Shown here in pieces: positions 1 to 8,724 of a DNA stretch of 64,000 nucleotides; position 1 is the first letter of the stretch, and each line of letters starts with the position of its first letter. The notes below the pieces were generated by a model. That model was not told the DNA's origin. It was given only the letters and a program-made list of their open reading frames with translations, and ran no database searches. The stretch comes from Micromonospora halotolerans (GTDB lineage Bacteria > Actinomycetota > Actinomycetes > Mycobacteriales > Micromonosporaceae). The stretch spans positions 496,001 to 560,000 of the forward strand of contig NZ_CP134876.1 in the NCBI RefSeq assembly GCF_032108445.1. Reading direction: 5' to 3'. The translations under genes were made by a program, and so were the position numbers.

Positions 1-1696
1 GCACGTGCACCACGGTGGTCCGGGTGACCGCCTTCGCCGTCGCCAGCGCCGCGCGGAGCTGCGCCATGGTGGACACCCGGATCAGGTCGGCGCCGAGGCT
101 CGCCGCGTTGGCGCCGAGGTCGATCGGCAGCGGCTCCCCGGACCGGTCGGCGTAGGCGGTGCCGAGCCGGTGCGCGCCGACGCTCTCCGAGAGCCGGCCG
201 ATCGAGGCGAAGCCGGAGTTGTCGACCAGCACCACGACCAGCTTGACGCCCTCGGCGACCGCGGTGGCCAGCTCGCTGGGCAGCATGAGGTAGGAGCCGT
301 CGCCGACCAGCACGAACACCTCGCGCTCCGGCGCGGCCAGCTTCACCCCGATCCCGCCGGCGATCTCGTAGCCCATGCAGGAGTAGCCGTACTCGACGTG
401 GTAGCTCTTGGGGTCCTCGCTGCGCCACAGCCGGTGCAGGTCGCCGGGCATCGACCCGGCGGCGCACACCACCACGCCGCGCGGGCCGGCGGCGTCGTTG
501 ACGGCGCCGATCACCGCGGTCTGGGTGGGCGGCGCGTCCGGGTCGGCGTGCCGGGCGCGGTCCGCGACGGCCGTCCACCGCTCGCGCAGCCGGGTCACCG
601 ACTCCCGGTACGCCGGCTCGGTGGCCCAGCCGGCGCAGGCCTCGCCGAGGACCGTGAGGCTCTCCCGCGCGTCGCCGACGACCTGCGTGCCGGACAGTTT
701 CGCCGCGTCGAAGCGGGTGACGTTGAGGTTGACGAACCGCGTGCCGTCGCCGAACAGGGTGCCGGAGGCGGTGGTGAAGTCGCTGTAGCGGGTGCCCACC
801 CCGATCACCACGTCCGCGCCGGCCGCGATCTCGTTGGCGGCGGTGGTGCCGGTGACGCCGACCGCGCCGAGGGCGAGCGGATGGTCGTGCCGCAGCGCGC
901 CGGTGCCGGCCTGGGACTCGGCGACCGGCACGCCGTGCTCCTCGGCGAACCGGCGCAGCGCCTCGGTCGCCCCGCTGTAGATCACCCCGCCGCCGGCCAC
1001 CAGCAGCGGCCGGCGGGCCGCCCGCACGATCCCGGCCGCGCGGGCCAGCGCCGCCTCGTCGGCGCGGGGCCGCGGCACGTGCCAGACCCGTTCGGCGAAC
1101 AGCTCGTCCGGCCAGTCGTACGCCTCGGCCTGCACGTCCTGCGGCAGGGCGAGGGTGACCGCGCCGGTCTCCGCCGGGTCGGTGAGCACCCGCATGGCGG
1201 CGAGCAGCGCCACGGGCAGCTGCTCGGGCCGGTTGATCCGGTCCCAGTAGCGGGAGACCGGCCGCAGCGCGTCGGTGACGCTCACGTCGTAGGAGCGCGG
1301 GTCCTCCAGCTCCTGGAGCACCGGGTTGGCGACCCGGGTGGCGAAGATGTCGCCGGGCAGGAGCAGCACCGGCAGCCGGTTGATGGTGGCGCCGGCGGCG
1401 CCGGTGACCAGGTTCGTGGCGCCGGGGCCGATCGAGGTGGTGCAGGCCAGGGTGCTGAGCCGGTCGGTCATCCGGGCGTACGCCGCGGCCGTGTGCACCA
1501 TGCCCTGCTCGGTGCGGCAGAGGTGGTACGGCAGGTCGGCGCCGGCGGTGGCCAGGGCCTCGCCGAGCCCGGCGACGTTGCCGTGGCCGAAGATGCCGAA
1601 GCAGGCCGGGACGAGCCGCTGCCGCCGCCCGTCGCGCTCGGAGAACTGCCGGGCCAGGAACGTCACGACCGCCTGCGCCACCGTCAACCTGGGCAT
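1..1696 (-). CDS. iolD: IolD, trihydroxycyclohexanedione hydrolase (C-terminus off the window)
   Basis: Thiamine-diphosphate enzyme that opens the ring of 3D-trihydroxycyclohexane-1,2-dione in myo-inositol breakdown. About 565 of the usual ~620-640 residues are present; the C-terminus lies beyond base 1. It starts MPRLTVAQAVVTFLA and carries the ThDP-family blocks: the N-terminal 'FGIFGHGN' and 'TSIGPGATN' segments, a central domain with 'LVAGGGVIYSGA', and the ThDP/Mg motif region 'LVGDGSYLM' followed by the Asn of 'VDNSG'. The ATG overlaps the iolB stop (TGATG), so the two are translationally coupled and IolD is the fourth gene of the leftward operon. The name rests on both the sequence and the iolC/iolB neighbours. 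Confidence 0.93.
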   Translation of the reverse strand, partial: MPRLTVAQAVVTFLARQFSERDGRRQRLVPACFGIFGHGNVAGLGEALATAGADLPYHLCRTEQGMVHTAAAYARMTDRLSTLACTTSIGPGATNLVTGAAGATINRLPVLLLPGDIFATRVANPVLQELEDPRSYDVSVTDALRPVSRYWDRINRPEQLPVALLAAMRVLTDPAETGAVTLALPQDVQAEAYDWPDELFAERVWHVPRPRADEAALARAAGIVRAARRPLLVAGGGVIYSGATEALRRFAEEHGVPVAESQAGTGALRHDHPLALGAVGVTGTTAANEIAAGADVVIGVGTRYSDFTTASGTLFGDGTRFVNLNVTRFDAAKLSGTQVVGDARESLTVLGEACAGWATEPAYRESVTRLRERWTAVADRARHADPDAPPTQTAVIGAVNDAAGPRGVVVCAAGSMPGDLHRLWRSEDPKSYHVEYGYSCMGYEIAGGIGVKLAAPEREVFVLVGDGSYLMLPSELATAVAEGVKLVVVLVDNSGFASIGRLSESVGAHRLGTAYADRSGEPLPIDLGANAASLGADLIRVSTMAQLRAALATAKAVTRTTVVHV

Positions 1697-2592
1697 CACG
1701 CCTCCTTCGTCCCGGGCCGGGTCAGCGGCAGCCGCGGGTCCACCGGTTGGCCGACCCAGCTGCCCCGGATCCAGCCGTGCCGGGGATCGTCCACACAGGC
1801 CATGGTCCGGGCGGCGCCGGGTCCGGCCAGCACGTTCAGGTAGTAGAGGTCGTAGCCCGGGGCGGCCATCGACGGCCCGTGGTAGCCGTAGGGGACGAGC
1901 ACCACGTCGCCGGTGCGCACCTCGGCCAGCACGTCGATGGGCCGGTCGGCGGTGCCGTAGACCCGCTGGTAGCCCACCGGCCCCTCGCCGGGCGCACCGC
2001 CGGCCACCTCGAAGTAGTAGACCTCCTCCAGCGCGGCCTCGACCCGCCCGTCGTCGTACGCCCGCTCCTGCTCGTGCTTGTGCGGCGGGTACGACGACCA
2101 GTTGCCGCCGGGCGTGAGCACCTCCACGGCGACCAGCCGGTCGCAGTCGAAGGCGTCCGGCGCGCAGAAGTTGTTGACCTGCCGGCTGGCCGGGCCGGCG
2201 CCGCGCAGTTCCACCGGCACGTCGCGGGCCGCGCCGTAGCGGGGCGACAGCCGGCGGGTGGCCCGCGCCGACGGCAGCGCGAAGCGTCCCGCGCCGCGGA
2301 TCGTCACGTCGGCGTCCCGAGGCAGGTAGGCGAAGTCGGTGACCGCGGCGAACACCGACTCGCGCCCGGTCAGCGCGAGCCGTAGCCCGTCGCAGTGCAC
2401 GGTGGCGGCGCCGGCCAGCGGCAGGACCAGCATCTCCTCGTCGCCGGTGGTGAAGCTGACCTCGCCGCCGGCGGGCAGGGTGAGCACCCGCAGCCCGGCG
2501 TAGGTCCAGCCGGCTCGCTCGGGGGTGACCTCCAGCGCCCACGGCGCGCGGGCCGTGCCGCCCCAGGGCAGGTGCGCGTCGGGGGTCCTCAC
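1696..2592 (-). CDS. iolB: IolB, 5-deoxy-glucuronate isomerase
   Basis: Cupin isomerase that turns 5-deoxy-D-glucuronate into 2-deoxy-5-keto-gluconate, the step after IolD. The product is 298 residues, the normal IolB length. Two cupin halves are visible. The second has the family signature 'SSYPPHKHEQ' with its metal histidines, then 'EEVYYFE' and 'VPYGYHGPSMAAPGY'. The GTG start is chosen because it overlaps the stop of the upstream aldolase (GTGA) and gives the usual N-terminus; a longer frame reaching 2943 only runs through the aldolase gene. The stop overlaps the iolD start. Confidence 0.93.
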   Translation of the reverse strand: MRTPDAHLPWGGTARAPWALEVTPERAGWTYAGLRVLTLPAGGEVSFTTGDEEMLVLPLAGAATVHCDGLRLALTGRESVFAAVTDFAYLPRDADVTIRGAGRFALPSARATRRLSPRYGAARDVPVELRGAGPASRQVNNFCAPDAFDCDRLVAVEVLTPGGNWSSYPPHKHEQERAYDDGRVEAALEEVYYFEVAGGAPGEGPVGYQRVYGTADRPIDVLAEVRTGDVVLVPYGYHGPSMAAPGYDLYYLNVLAGPGAARTMACVDDPRHGWIRGSWVGQPVDPRLPLTRPGTKEA

Positions 2593-3476
2593 GCGTCCTG
2601 CCCGGTGGGCAGCAGCGACCCGGCCAGGTCCACGGCGGCGGCCACGTCGTCGGCGGGCGGGTAGAGCAGCGCCCGGCCGACCACCAGGCCGCGCACGCCG
2701 GGCAGCCGCAACGCCCGCGCCCACCGGGCGTACACGACGTCCGGCGCCTCCACCGGGTCGCCGCCGAGGAGCAGGACCGGCAGCGTGGTCGCGGCCATCA
2801 CCCGCTCCATCTCGTCGACGGCCGGCAGCTTCAACCAGGTGTACGCGCTGGTCGCGCCGAGCGCCTGCCCGACGCTGACACCCTTGATGACCGCCTCCGG
2901 GCGCAGGTCGGCGCTGACCCGGCCGCCGTCGCGGGCCACCCACAGCGGTTCGACGAGCGCCACGGTGCGGTGCGCGGCGAGGGCGGTGACCGCCTGGGCG
3001 CAGGCCTGGAGGGTGGAGGCGGTGGCCGGGTCGTCCGGGTCGATCCGGCAGAGCATCTTGCCGCCGTCGTAGCGCATCGCGGCGATGCTGTCGGCGTCGT
3101 AGGCGGTGAACCGGTCGTCGAGTTCGAAGGTGGCGCCGGAGAGGCCGCCGCGGTTCATCGAGCCGATGGCCAGGCGGTTCTCCAGCGCCCCGAGCAGCAG
3201 CAGGTCCTCCAGGATGTCCGGGGTGCCGAGCACGCCGTCGACGCCGGGCCGGGACAGCGCCACGCGCAACCGGTCGAGCAGGTCCACCCGCCCGGCCATG
3301 GCCATCGGCCGATCGCGTACGCCGAGGGCGCCGCGGGCCGGGTGGTCGGCGGCGATGATGAACAGCGGCCGGCCGGGTTCGGGCCAGGGCCGGCGGGTAC
3401 GGCGGGCGGCGGCTTCGGCGATCGCCTGCGGCCGGTGCGCGCGGGTGCGGGTCAGCGCGTCGTACTCGGTGCTCAC
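2589..3476 (-). CDS. class I aldolase-like (beta/alpha)8 protein, candidate IolJ replacement
   Basis: A 295-residue TIM-barrel protein between iolC and iolB. It resembles the DeoC/LacD-like aldolases that databases group with corynebacterial Cgl0158. Visible segments are 'LFIIAADHPARGALG' near the N-terminus, 'VDGVLGTPDILEDLL', 'VALVEPLW' and 'ATSAYTWLKLP', the last holding a Lys in the position of a Schiff-base lysine. By position it is the best candidate for cleaving 2-deoxy-5-keto-gluconate-6-phosphate, the IolC product, because no classical fructose-bisphosphate-aldolase-type IolJ is seen. GTG start overlaps the iolC stop (GTGA). The substrate is inferred from context, not shown by the sequence. 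Confidence 0.75.
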   Translation of the reverse strand: MSTEYDALTRTRAHRPQAIAEAAARRTRRPWPEPGRPLFIIAADHPARGALGVRDRPMAMAGRVDLLDRLRVALSRPGVDGVLGTPDILEDLLLLGALENRLAIGSMNRGGLSGATFELDDRFTAYDADSIAAMRYDGGKMLCRIDPDDPATASTLQACAQAVTALAAHRTVALVEPLWVARDGGRVSADLRPEAVIKGVSVGQALGATSAYTWLKLPAVDEMERVMAATTLPVLLLGGDPVEAPDVVYARWARALRLPGVRGLVVGRALLYPPADDVAAAVDLAGSLLPTGQDA

Positions 3477-4456
3477 CGGTCTTCTCCTGTCAGGGCGGCG
3501 GTCGACGGCGCCGGACGCGGTGTGGCGTCCCCGGCCAGCGCCGCCGTCTCGGCGTAGTCGGGCATGGCGGCGGAGCAGGCCAGTCGGGAGGCGACGATCG
3601 CGCCGGCGGCGTTGGCGAAGCGCATGGTCCGCTCCAGCGGCCAGCCGCGCAGCAGCCCCAGGCAGAGCGCGCCGCCGAAGGCGTCGCCGGCGCCCAGCCC
3701 GTTGACCACGTCCACCGGCACCGGCGGCACCCGTACGCTCTGCTCGGCGGTGCGGGCCAGCACGCCCTCCGGGCCGAGCTTGACCACGGCGAGCCGGGGC
3801 CCGCGTTCGAGCAGCAGCGCGGCGGCCCGGTCCGGGTCGCGGGTGCCGACCGCGATCTCCACCTCGTCGAGGTTGCCGACGGCGACGGTGACCCGGGGCA
3901 GCGCCTCGGCGACGGCCGCGGTCGCGGCCGCCGGGTCGGGCCAGAACATCGGCCGGTAGTCGAGGTCCAGCACGGTGTGCGGGCGACCGGCGCGGGCGGC
4001 GAGCGCGGCGGTGTGCGCGTCCCGGCTGGGCTGCTGGCACAGGCCGGTGCCGGTGAGCCAGAAGACGCGGGCCGAGGTGACGGCGTCGAGGTCCAGCTCC
4101 TCGGGCCGGATCTGGAGGTCGGGGGCCGTGGGCGTGCGGTAGAACCACAGCGGGAAGTGGTCCGGCGGGAAGATCTCGCAGAAGGTGATCGGGGTGGGCA
4201 GCCCGTCGACCGGGCGGACCTGGCTGTCGTCCACACCGAACTCGCGCAGCGCCCGGTGCACGTAGCCGGCGAAGGCGTCGGCGCCGGTGCGGGTGATCAA
4301 CCCGGCGCGCAGGCCCTGCCGGCTGGCCGCGACCGCCACGTTGGTGGGGCTGCCGCCGAGGAACCTGCCGAACGTCTCGACCTCGGCCAGCGGCGTGGCG
4401 ACCTGCAACGGATAGATGTCCACCCCGACCCGGCCGATGGTGAGCACATCGAGCAT
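3473..4456 (-). CDS. iolC: IolC, 5-dehydro-2-deoxygluconokinase
   Basis: PfkB/ribokinase-family sugar kinase, 327 residues, phosphorylating 2-deoxy-5-keto-gluconate. The first PfkB signature lies in 'GRFLGGSPTNVAVAASR' near residue 30 and the second in 'NGLGAGDAFGGAL' near residue 250, where the Asp of GAGD is the catalytic base. ATG 4456 is preferred over the longer frame (to 4609), since it has a GGAGG ribosome site eight bases upstream and gives the normal family N-terminus, MLDVLTIGRVGVDIYP. First gene of the leftward iol operon; the promoter lies in the divergent gap before the GntR gene. Confidence 0.93.
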   Translation of the reverse strand: MLDVLTIGRVGVDIYPLQVATPLAEVETFGRFLGGSPTNVAVAASRQGLRAGLITRTGADAFAGYVHRALREFGVDDSQVRPVDGLPTPITFCEIFPPDHFPLWFYRTPTAPDLQIRPEELDLDAVTSARVFWLTGTGLCQQPSRDAHTAALAARAGRPHTVLDLDYRPMFWPDPAAATAAVAEALPRVTVAVGNLDEVEIAVGTRDPDRAAALLLERGPRLAVVKLGPEGVLARTAEQSVRVPPVPVDVVNGLGAGDAFGGALCLGLLRGWPLERTMRFANAAGAIVASRLACSAAMPDYAETAALAGDATPRPAPSTAALTGEDR

Positions 4457-4514
4457 GCGGCGCCCTCCGTCCCGGCCGGCGTCGGCGTGTCCGCCAGCTC
4501 GATTCCGTCCCTGA

Positions 4515-4559
4515 TTGGTAACAGTGCCTACGAGTTGTGTCAATGTGTTGTCATGACAA
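4515..4559 (-). promoter_or_regulatory. iol operon promoter with IolR-type operator
   Basis: Read on the minus strand, TTGACA (4543-4538), a 17-base spacer and TACCAA (4520-4515) form a plausible sigma-70-type promoter for iolC. A perfect 12-bp palindrome, TTGTCATGACAA (4548-4559), lies just upstream of the -35. Its core TGTCATGACA satisfies the IolR motif KGWCHTRACA reported for Corynebacterium glutamicum (recalled, not looked up). The same core occurs before the ABC operon at 5432. The promoter call is by eye. Confidence 0.65.
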
Positions 4560-4643
4560 CCGTGCTCTGCGCTCCGTGATCGCTTCGGTACAGTGACGCG
4601 CATCAGCACGCCGATCCCGCGCAGCCGCAGCGAGGAGGATTCC

Positions 4644-5381
4644 GTGACCGGCCCCGAGATCGCGGTCGACCGCAGCAGCCCGGTCCCGCTCTACTTCCAG
4701 GTCGCGCAGCAGTTCGCCGCGGCGATCCAGCGCGGTGAGCTGGCCCCGGGTGACCGCCTGGACAGCGAGTTGCAGCTGGCCGACCGGCTGGGCCTGTCCC
4801 GGCCCACCGTGCGGCAGGCCATCCAGCACCTGGTCGACAAGGGACTGATCGTCCGCCGGCGGGGCGTGGGCACCCAGGTGGTGCGGGGCGAGGTCCGCCG
4901 GGCCGTCGAGCTGACCAGCCTGCACGACGACCTGGTCCGCGCCGGCCAACGGCCGTCCACCTCGGTGCTGGAGCTGGCCACCGTGGCCTGCCCGCCGGCG
5001 GTCGCCGCCGCCCTCGGCGTGCCACCCGGCGGCGAGGTGCAGCACCTGCGCCGGCTGCGGTTCTCCGACGGGGAACCGCTCGCGCTCATGGAGAACTGGC
5101 TGCCGGTCGACCAGCCGCGGCTCACCATGGCGGCCCTGCAGGCCGACGGCCTCTACGCGATCCTGCGTGCCGGCGGGCGGCGGATCCGCGGCGCCCAGCA
5201 GCGGATCGGGGCGCGGGCCGCCACGGCCGCCGAGGCACAGATGCTGGGCGAGCGGCGTGGCGCGCCCGTGCTCACCATGACCCGCACCGCGTACGACGAC
5301 CAGGGCCGCTACGTCGAGCACGGCGCCCACATCTACCGCGCCAGCCGCTACTCCCTCGAGGTGACCGTCGCCGAGCGGTGA
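4644..5381 (+). CDS. GntR/HutC-family regulator, IolR-like
   Basis: A 245-residue transcription factor. The N-terminal winged helix (about 10-75) has the GntR pattern 'VPLYFQVAQQFAAAIQRG', 'LPDSE'-type 'LDSELQLADRLGLSRPTVR' and 'RRRGVGTQV'. The C-terminal UTRA effector domain (about 90-240) marks the HutC subfamily, whose ligands are often sugars or sugar phosphates. GTG 4644 is chosen because GAGGAGG precedes it by eight bases; the frame remains open to 4593. It lies divergent from iolC and just before the ABC operon, and both promoters carry the same palindrome, so it probably represses both and responds to an inositol-pathway metabolite. The effector is inferred. Confidence 0.85.
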   Translation: MTGPEIAVDRSSPVPLYFQVAQQFAAAIQRGELAPGDRLDSELQLADRLGLSRPTVRQAIQHLVDKGLIVRRRGVGTQVVRGEVRRAVELTSLHDDLVRAGQRPSTSVLELATVACPPAVAAALGVPPGGEVQHLRRLRFSDGEPLALMENWLPVDQPRLTMAALQADGLYAILRAGGRRIRGAQQRIGARAATAAEAQMLGERRGAPVLTMTRTAYDDQGRYVEHGAHIYRASRYSLEVTVAER

Positions 5382-5431
5382 CGGTGGATGTTTCGCGCTC
5401 ATTTCACTGACAGGTATTTACGTCGTCAGGC

Positions 5432-5441
5432 TGTCATGACA
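5432..5441. promoter_or_regulatory. second IolR-type operator, ABC operon
   Basis: Perfect palindrome TGTCATGACA, about 95 bases before the lipoprotein start codon. It is identical to the core found in front of iolC and is the main sign that the two operons share one regulator. Confidence 0.6.
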
Positions 5442-5535
5442 TTGTGGCCGCAAGCACCGCCGGCGGCGGACGTGCGGCCGGTGGGGCGACCCCGCGAGTC
5501 TCTTCGAAGTTCCTCCTTGCGAAGGGAAACAGCCC

Positions 5536-6933
5536 ATGTCAGCCAAGCCGAGACGCGCCGCCGGCGTGCTCGCCGCCTTCACCGCCGTCGCCCTCGCCGC
5601 CACGGCCTGCGGCGGCTCGGACGAGCCCGCCGGTAAGGACGCCAAGAACATCACCCTCACCATCTCCGCCAATTCCATCGTCGGCGGCAAGAACTCCGCC
5701 GGCGCGGAGTGGATCGAGAAGTGGGTCATCCCCAAGTTCGTCGAGGCGCAGAAGGCCAAGGGCGTCACCGCCAAGGTGACGTTCGTGCCCAGTGGCGTCG
5801 ACGACGAGCAGTACAAGACCAAGCTGGCCCTGGACCTGCGCTCCAAGGGCGGCGCCGACGTGATCGCCGTGGACGGCATCTGGGTCGGCGAGTTCGTCCA
5901 GGCCGGCTACCTCAAGCCGCTGTCCGAGGTGGCCGGTGACCAGGTCGAATCCTGGGAGGGCTGGTCCCAGATCCCGGAGACCGTGCAGGGCCTCGGCTCG
6001 TTCGAGAACAAGCGCTACGCCATCCCGCTCGGCACCGACGGCCGGGTCCTCTACTACAACAAGAAGCTCTTCGCCCGGGCCGGCCTGCCCGCCGACTGGC
6101 AGCCGAAGAGCTGGCAGGAGATCCTCGACGCCGGCGCCAAGCTCAAGGCGCTGCCCGGGGTGACGCCGATCCAGATCAACGCCGGCACCGCGATGGGCGA
6201 GGCCACCTCCATGCAGGGCGCACTGCCGCTCCTGGTCGGCGCGGGCGGCGAGATCTACAAGGACGGCAAGTGGTCCGGCGCCACCCAGCCGGTCAAGGAC
6301 ATGCTCGACTTCTACGGCAAGGTCTACGGCGGCGGCCTGGGCGACCCGAAGCTCCAGCAGGAGGCCAAGGGCCGCGACAAGTCGTTCGCCGAGTTCGCCG
6401 CCGGCAAGATCGGCATCCTCGCCGAGGGCGACTACTTCTGGCGCAGCGTCGTCAACCCGAAAACCGGCATCGCCAAGATGGCCGACCGGGACACCACCGT
6501 CGGCTACGCGATGATCCCGGCCAAGCAGCCCGGCGCCGGCATCCGGGGCCAGGACTTCGTCAGCATGTCCGGTGGCGGTGTGCGGACGCTCAACCCCAAC
6601 TCGAAGTTCCCCTCGCAGGCGTGGGAGCTGCTGTCGTTCATGCACTCGGCCGAGGCGGTCAAGGCCGAACTCGCCGGCGAGGCCCGCATCACCGCGCGGC
6701 AGGACGTCAACAAGGAGGTCCTCGCGGGCGACCCGATGCTGAGCTTCGTGACCGAGAAGGTGCTGCCGGTGACCGCGTACCGGCCGCCGCTGGCGGTGTA
6801 CCCGCAGGTGTCGGTGGCGCTGCAGGAGGCCACCGCCGCCGCCACGGCCGGCAAGAGCGCCGACGAGGCGGCCGCCGAGTACCAGAAGAAGGTCGAAGGG
6901 TTCGTCGGTGGTCCAGGTAACGTCACCTCCTGA
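5536..6933 (+). CDS. sugar ABC transporter substrate-binding lipoprotein
   Basis: A 465-residue solute-binding protein of the CUT1 (family 1) type. The N-terminus is basic, then hydrophobic, ending at a lipobox-like AATAC with Cys25 as the likely lipidated residue, so the mature protein is anchored outside the membrane. The body has the usual two-lobe SBP features, such as 'IPLGTDGRVLYYNKKLF', 'PKSWQEILDAGAKLK' and 'FAAGKIGILAEGDYFW'. ATG 5536 follows a GAAGGGAAA ribosome site. It opens the rightward operon and overlaps the first permease by 26 bases. The ligand cannot be read from sequence; context suggests an inositol-containing or alpha-mannosyl sugar. Confidence 0.93.
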   Translation: MSAKPRRAAGVLAAFTAVALAATACGGSDEPAGKDAKNITLTISANSIVGGKNSAGAEWIEKWVIPKFVEAQKAKGVTAKVTFVPSGVDDEQYKTKLALDLRSKGGADVIAVDGIWVGEFVQAGYLKPLSEVAGDQVESWEGWSQIPETVQGLGSFENKRYAIPLGTDGRVLYYNKKLFARAGLPADWQPKSWQEILDAGAKLKALPGVTPIQINAGTAMGEATSMQGALPLLVGAGGEIYKDGKWSGATQPVKDMLDFYGKVYGGGLGDPKLQQEAKGRDKSFAEFAAGKIGILAEGDYFWRSVVNPKTGIAKMADRDTTVGYAMIPAKQPGAGIRGQDFVSMSGGGVRTLNPNSKFPSQAWELLSFMHSAEAVKAELAGEARITARQDVNKEVLAGDPMLSFVTEKVLPVTAYRPPLAVYPQVSVALQEATAAATAGKSADEAAAEYQKKVEGFVGGPGNVTS

Positions 6934-7855
6934 CGAGGTGGTCGAGGGAGTGCGCCCGGTCACGGGCGCCTCCCCGGCCCCCGACGCCGCCGGGCTCGGC
7001 CGGGCCCGGGCCACCGGGTTCCTCGTCCCGGCCATGGTGCTCATCCTGGTCTTCCTCGTGGTGCCAGCCGCCTGGACGATCTACCTGGGCGTGACCAACT
7101 ACCGGCTCACCGGCCTGGCCGCCGCCCACCCCGAGGTCGTCGGCCTGGACAACTACACCCAGGCCCTCGGTGACGAGCGGTTCCGCACCTCCCTGCTGCT
7201 GACCCTGCAGTTCGTCCTCGGCTCGGCGGTGATCGGCCAGGCCGGTCTCGGCTTCGCCATCGCGTTCGCGCTGCGCGACCGCCGCGGCCCGCTGCGCCGG
7301 GTGGTCGAAGGGTTCGTGCTGCTCTCCTGGATCCTGCCCAGCTCGGTGGTCGCCTTCCTCTGGATCGCCCTGCTCGACCGGGACGCCGGCACGCTCAACG
7401 CGCTGCTCGGCATCCCCGGGACGGCCTGGCTGCTGGACCACCCGATGCTGTCGATCATCGTTTTCAACACCTGGCGCGGCACCGCCTTCTCGATGATGCT
7501 CTACGCCGCCGCGCTGGAGAACGTCCCCCGCTCGCACCTGGAGACCGCCCGGCTGGCCGGCGCCTCGACCTGGCAGCAGCTGCGCGACGTGGTCTTCCCC
7601 CGCATCCGCGGGCACGTGCTGACCAACCTGCTGCTGATCAGCCTCTGGACGTTCAACGACTTCGCGCCGTTCCTGATCACCGCCGGCGGGCCCGAGCAGC
7701 GCTCGGAGATCCTGCCGGTCTACGTCTACAAGGTGGCGCTCTCCGGCGGCGAACTCGGCTTCGGCGCGGCCATCTCGTTCATCATGCTGCTGATCAACCT
7801 GGTCATCGCGCTGGTCTACCTGCGGATGCTGGGCCGGCGGAAGGAGGCGGCGTGA
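6908..7855 (+). CDS. sugar ABC permease (MalF type)
   Basis: Inner-membrane permease with about six membrane segments and the EAA loop 'LETARLAGASTWQQLRDVVFPRI', the ATPase docking site, near residue 215. Length up to 315 residues. The annotated GTG at 6908 overlaps the lipoprotein gene; in-frame GTGs at 6938 and 6950 are equally possible because no ribosome site decides between them and the first ~30 residues are unstructured. It is coupled to the next permease by a GTGA overlap. Confidence 0.92.
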   Translation: MVQVTSPPDEVVEGVRPVTGASPAPDAAGLGRARATGFLVPAMVLILVFLVVPAAWTIYLGVTNYRLTGLAAAHPEVVGLDNYTQALGDERFRTSLLLTLQFVLGSAVIGQAGLGFAIAFALRDRRGPLRRVVEGFVLLSWILPSSVVAFLWIALLDRDAGTLNALLGIPGTAWLLDHPMLSIIVFNTWRGTAFSMMLYAAALENVPRSHLETARLAGASTWQQLRDVVFPRIRGHVLTNLLLISLWTFNDFAPFLITAGGPEQRSEILPVYVYKVALSGGELGFGAAISFIMLLINLVIALVYLRMLGRRKEAA

Positions 7856-8724
7856 CCACCGACACGGCGACCGCGCCCACCACCGAGTCGACCCGGCCCA
7901 CGGTCGCGGTACGCCACCTGCTCGCCCAGATCGGCCGCTACACGTTCCTCTGCGCCGTGCTGGGCTTCTTCGCGCTGCCGCTGCTGTGGCTGGCCACCGC
8001 CCCGTTCGACGACACCCCGACCGTCACCGCCTCGCTGCCGCGGTTCACCCTGGACAACTTCCGCGCCCTGCTGGACAACCCGTACGCGCTGAGCTCGCTG
8101 CTCAACTCGGTCTACCTGGCCGCCGGCACGGCGGCGCTGGTGGTGACCTTCGCGGCCCTCGCCGCGTACGCGCTGAGCCGGGTCCGGGTGCCCGGCCGCG
8201 ACGCCCTGCTCTACGGCCTGCTGCTGCTGTCCTCGATCGTCACCGGCACCGCCACCATGGTGCCGCTGTTCGAGCTGGCCTTCCGGCTCAACCTGATCGA
8301 CTCCCGGCTCGGCGTCATCCTGATCCTCAGCGGCGGGCTGCTGCCCGCGGCCATCTTCATCCTCAAGGACTTCATGGACTCCACCCCGACGTCCTACGAG
8401 GAGTCGGCCCGGGTCTTCGGCGCCAGCCCGTTGCAGATCATGCGGCACATCGTGGTGCCGCTGGTCCGTCCCGGCCTGGCCACCGTCGGTGTGTGGGCGG
8501 TGGCCAACGTCTGGGGCAACTTCCTGGTGCCGTTCCTGCTGCTGCGCGGGCCGGACAAGGCCCCCGCCGCGGTGATCATGTACACCCTCTACACCGAGGG
8601 CGGGCAGGCCGACCTGCGGCTGCTCTCCACCTTCTCGCTGCTCTACTCGCTGCCGGTGGCGCTCATGTTCGTCTTCGTCAGCAGCCGATACGGGTTCCGC
8701 TTCCACGGAGGGATCAAGCGCTGA
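7852..8724 (+). CDS. sugar ABC permease (MalG type)
   Basis: A 290-residue partner permease with six predicted membrane helices and the EAA loop 'YEESARVFGASPLQIMRHIVVPL' near residue 180. GTG start overlaps the previous stop (GTGA), and its own stop overlaps the next ATG (TGATG), so the two permeases and the ATPase are made together. As in MalG-type proteins the C-terminus ends in a basic tail, 'RYGFRFHGGIKR'. Confidence 0.93.
   Translation: MTTDTATAPTTESTRPTVAVRHLLAQIGRYTFLCAVLGFFALPLLWLATAPFDDTPTVTASLPRFTLDNFRALLDNPYALSSLLNSVYLAAGTAALVVTFAALAAYALSRVRVPGRDALLYGLLLLSSIVTGTATMVPLFELAFRLNLIDSRLGVILILSGGLLPAAIFILKDFMDSTPTSYEESARVFGASPLQIMRHIVVPLVRPGLATVGVWAVANVWGNFLVPFLLLRGPDKAPAAVIMYTLYTEGGQADLRLLSTFSLLYSLPVALMFVFVSSRYGFRFHGGIKR

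Noticed and set aside
5..1843. 612-codon plus-strand frame at the left edge
   Set aside because: It is the antisense of iolD; the minus strand reads a complete ThDP-enzyme sequence.
5539..7044. Long minus-strand frame of 501 codons opposite the binding-protein gene
   Set aside because: Antisense shadow: its composition is that of mirrored GC-rich codons, with no family likeness, and it lies opposite a clear lipoprotein gene.
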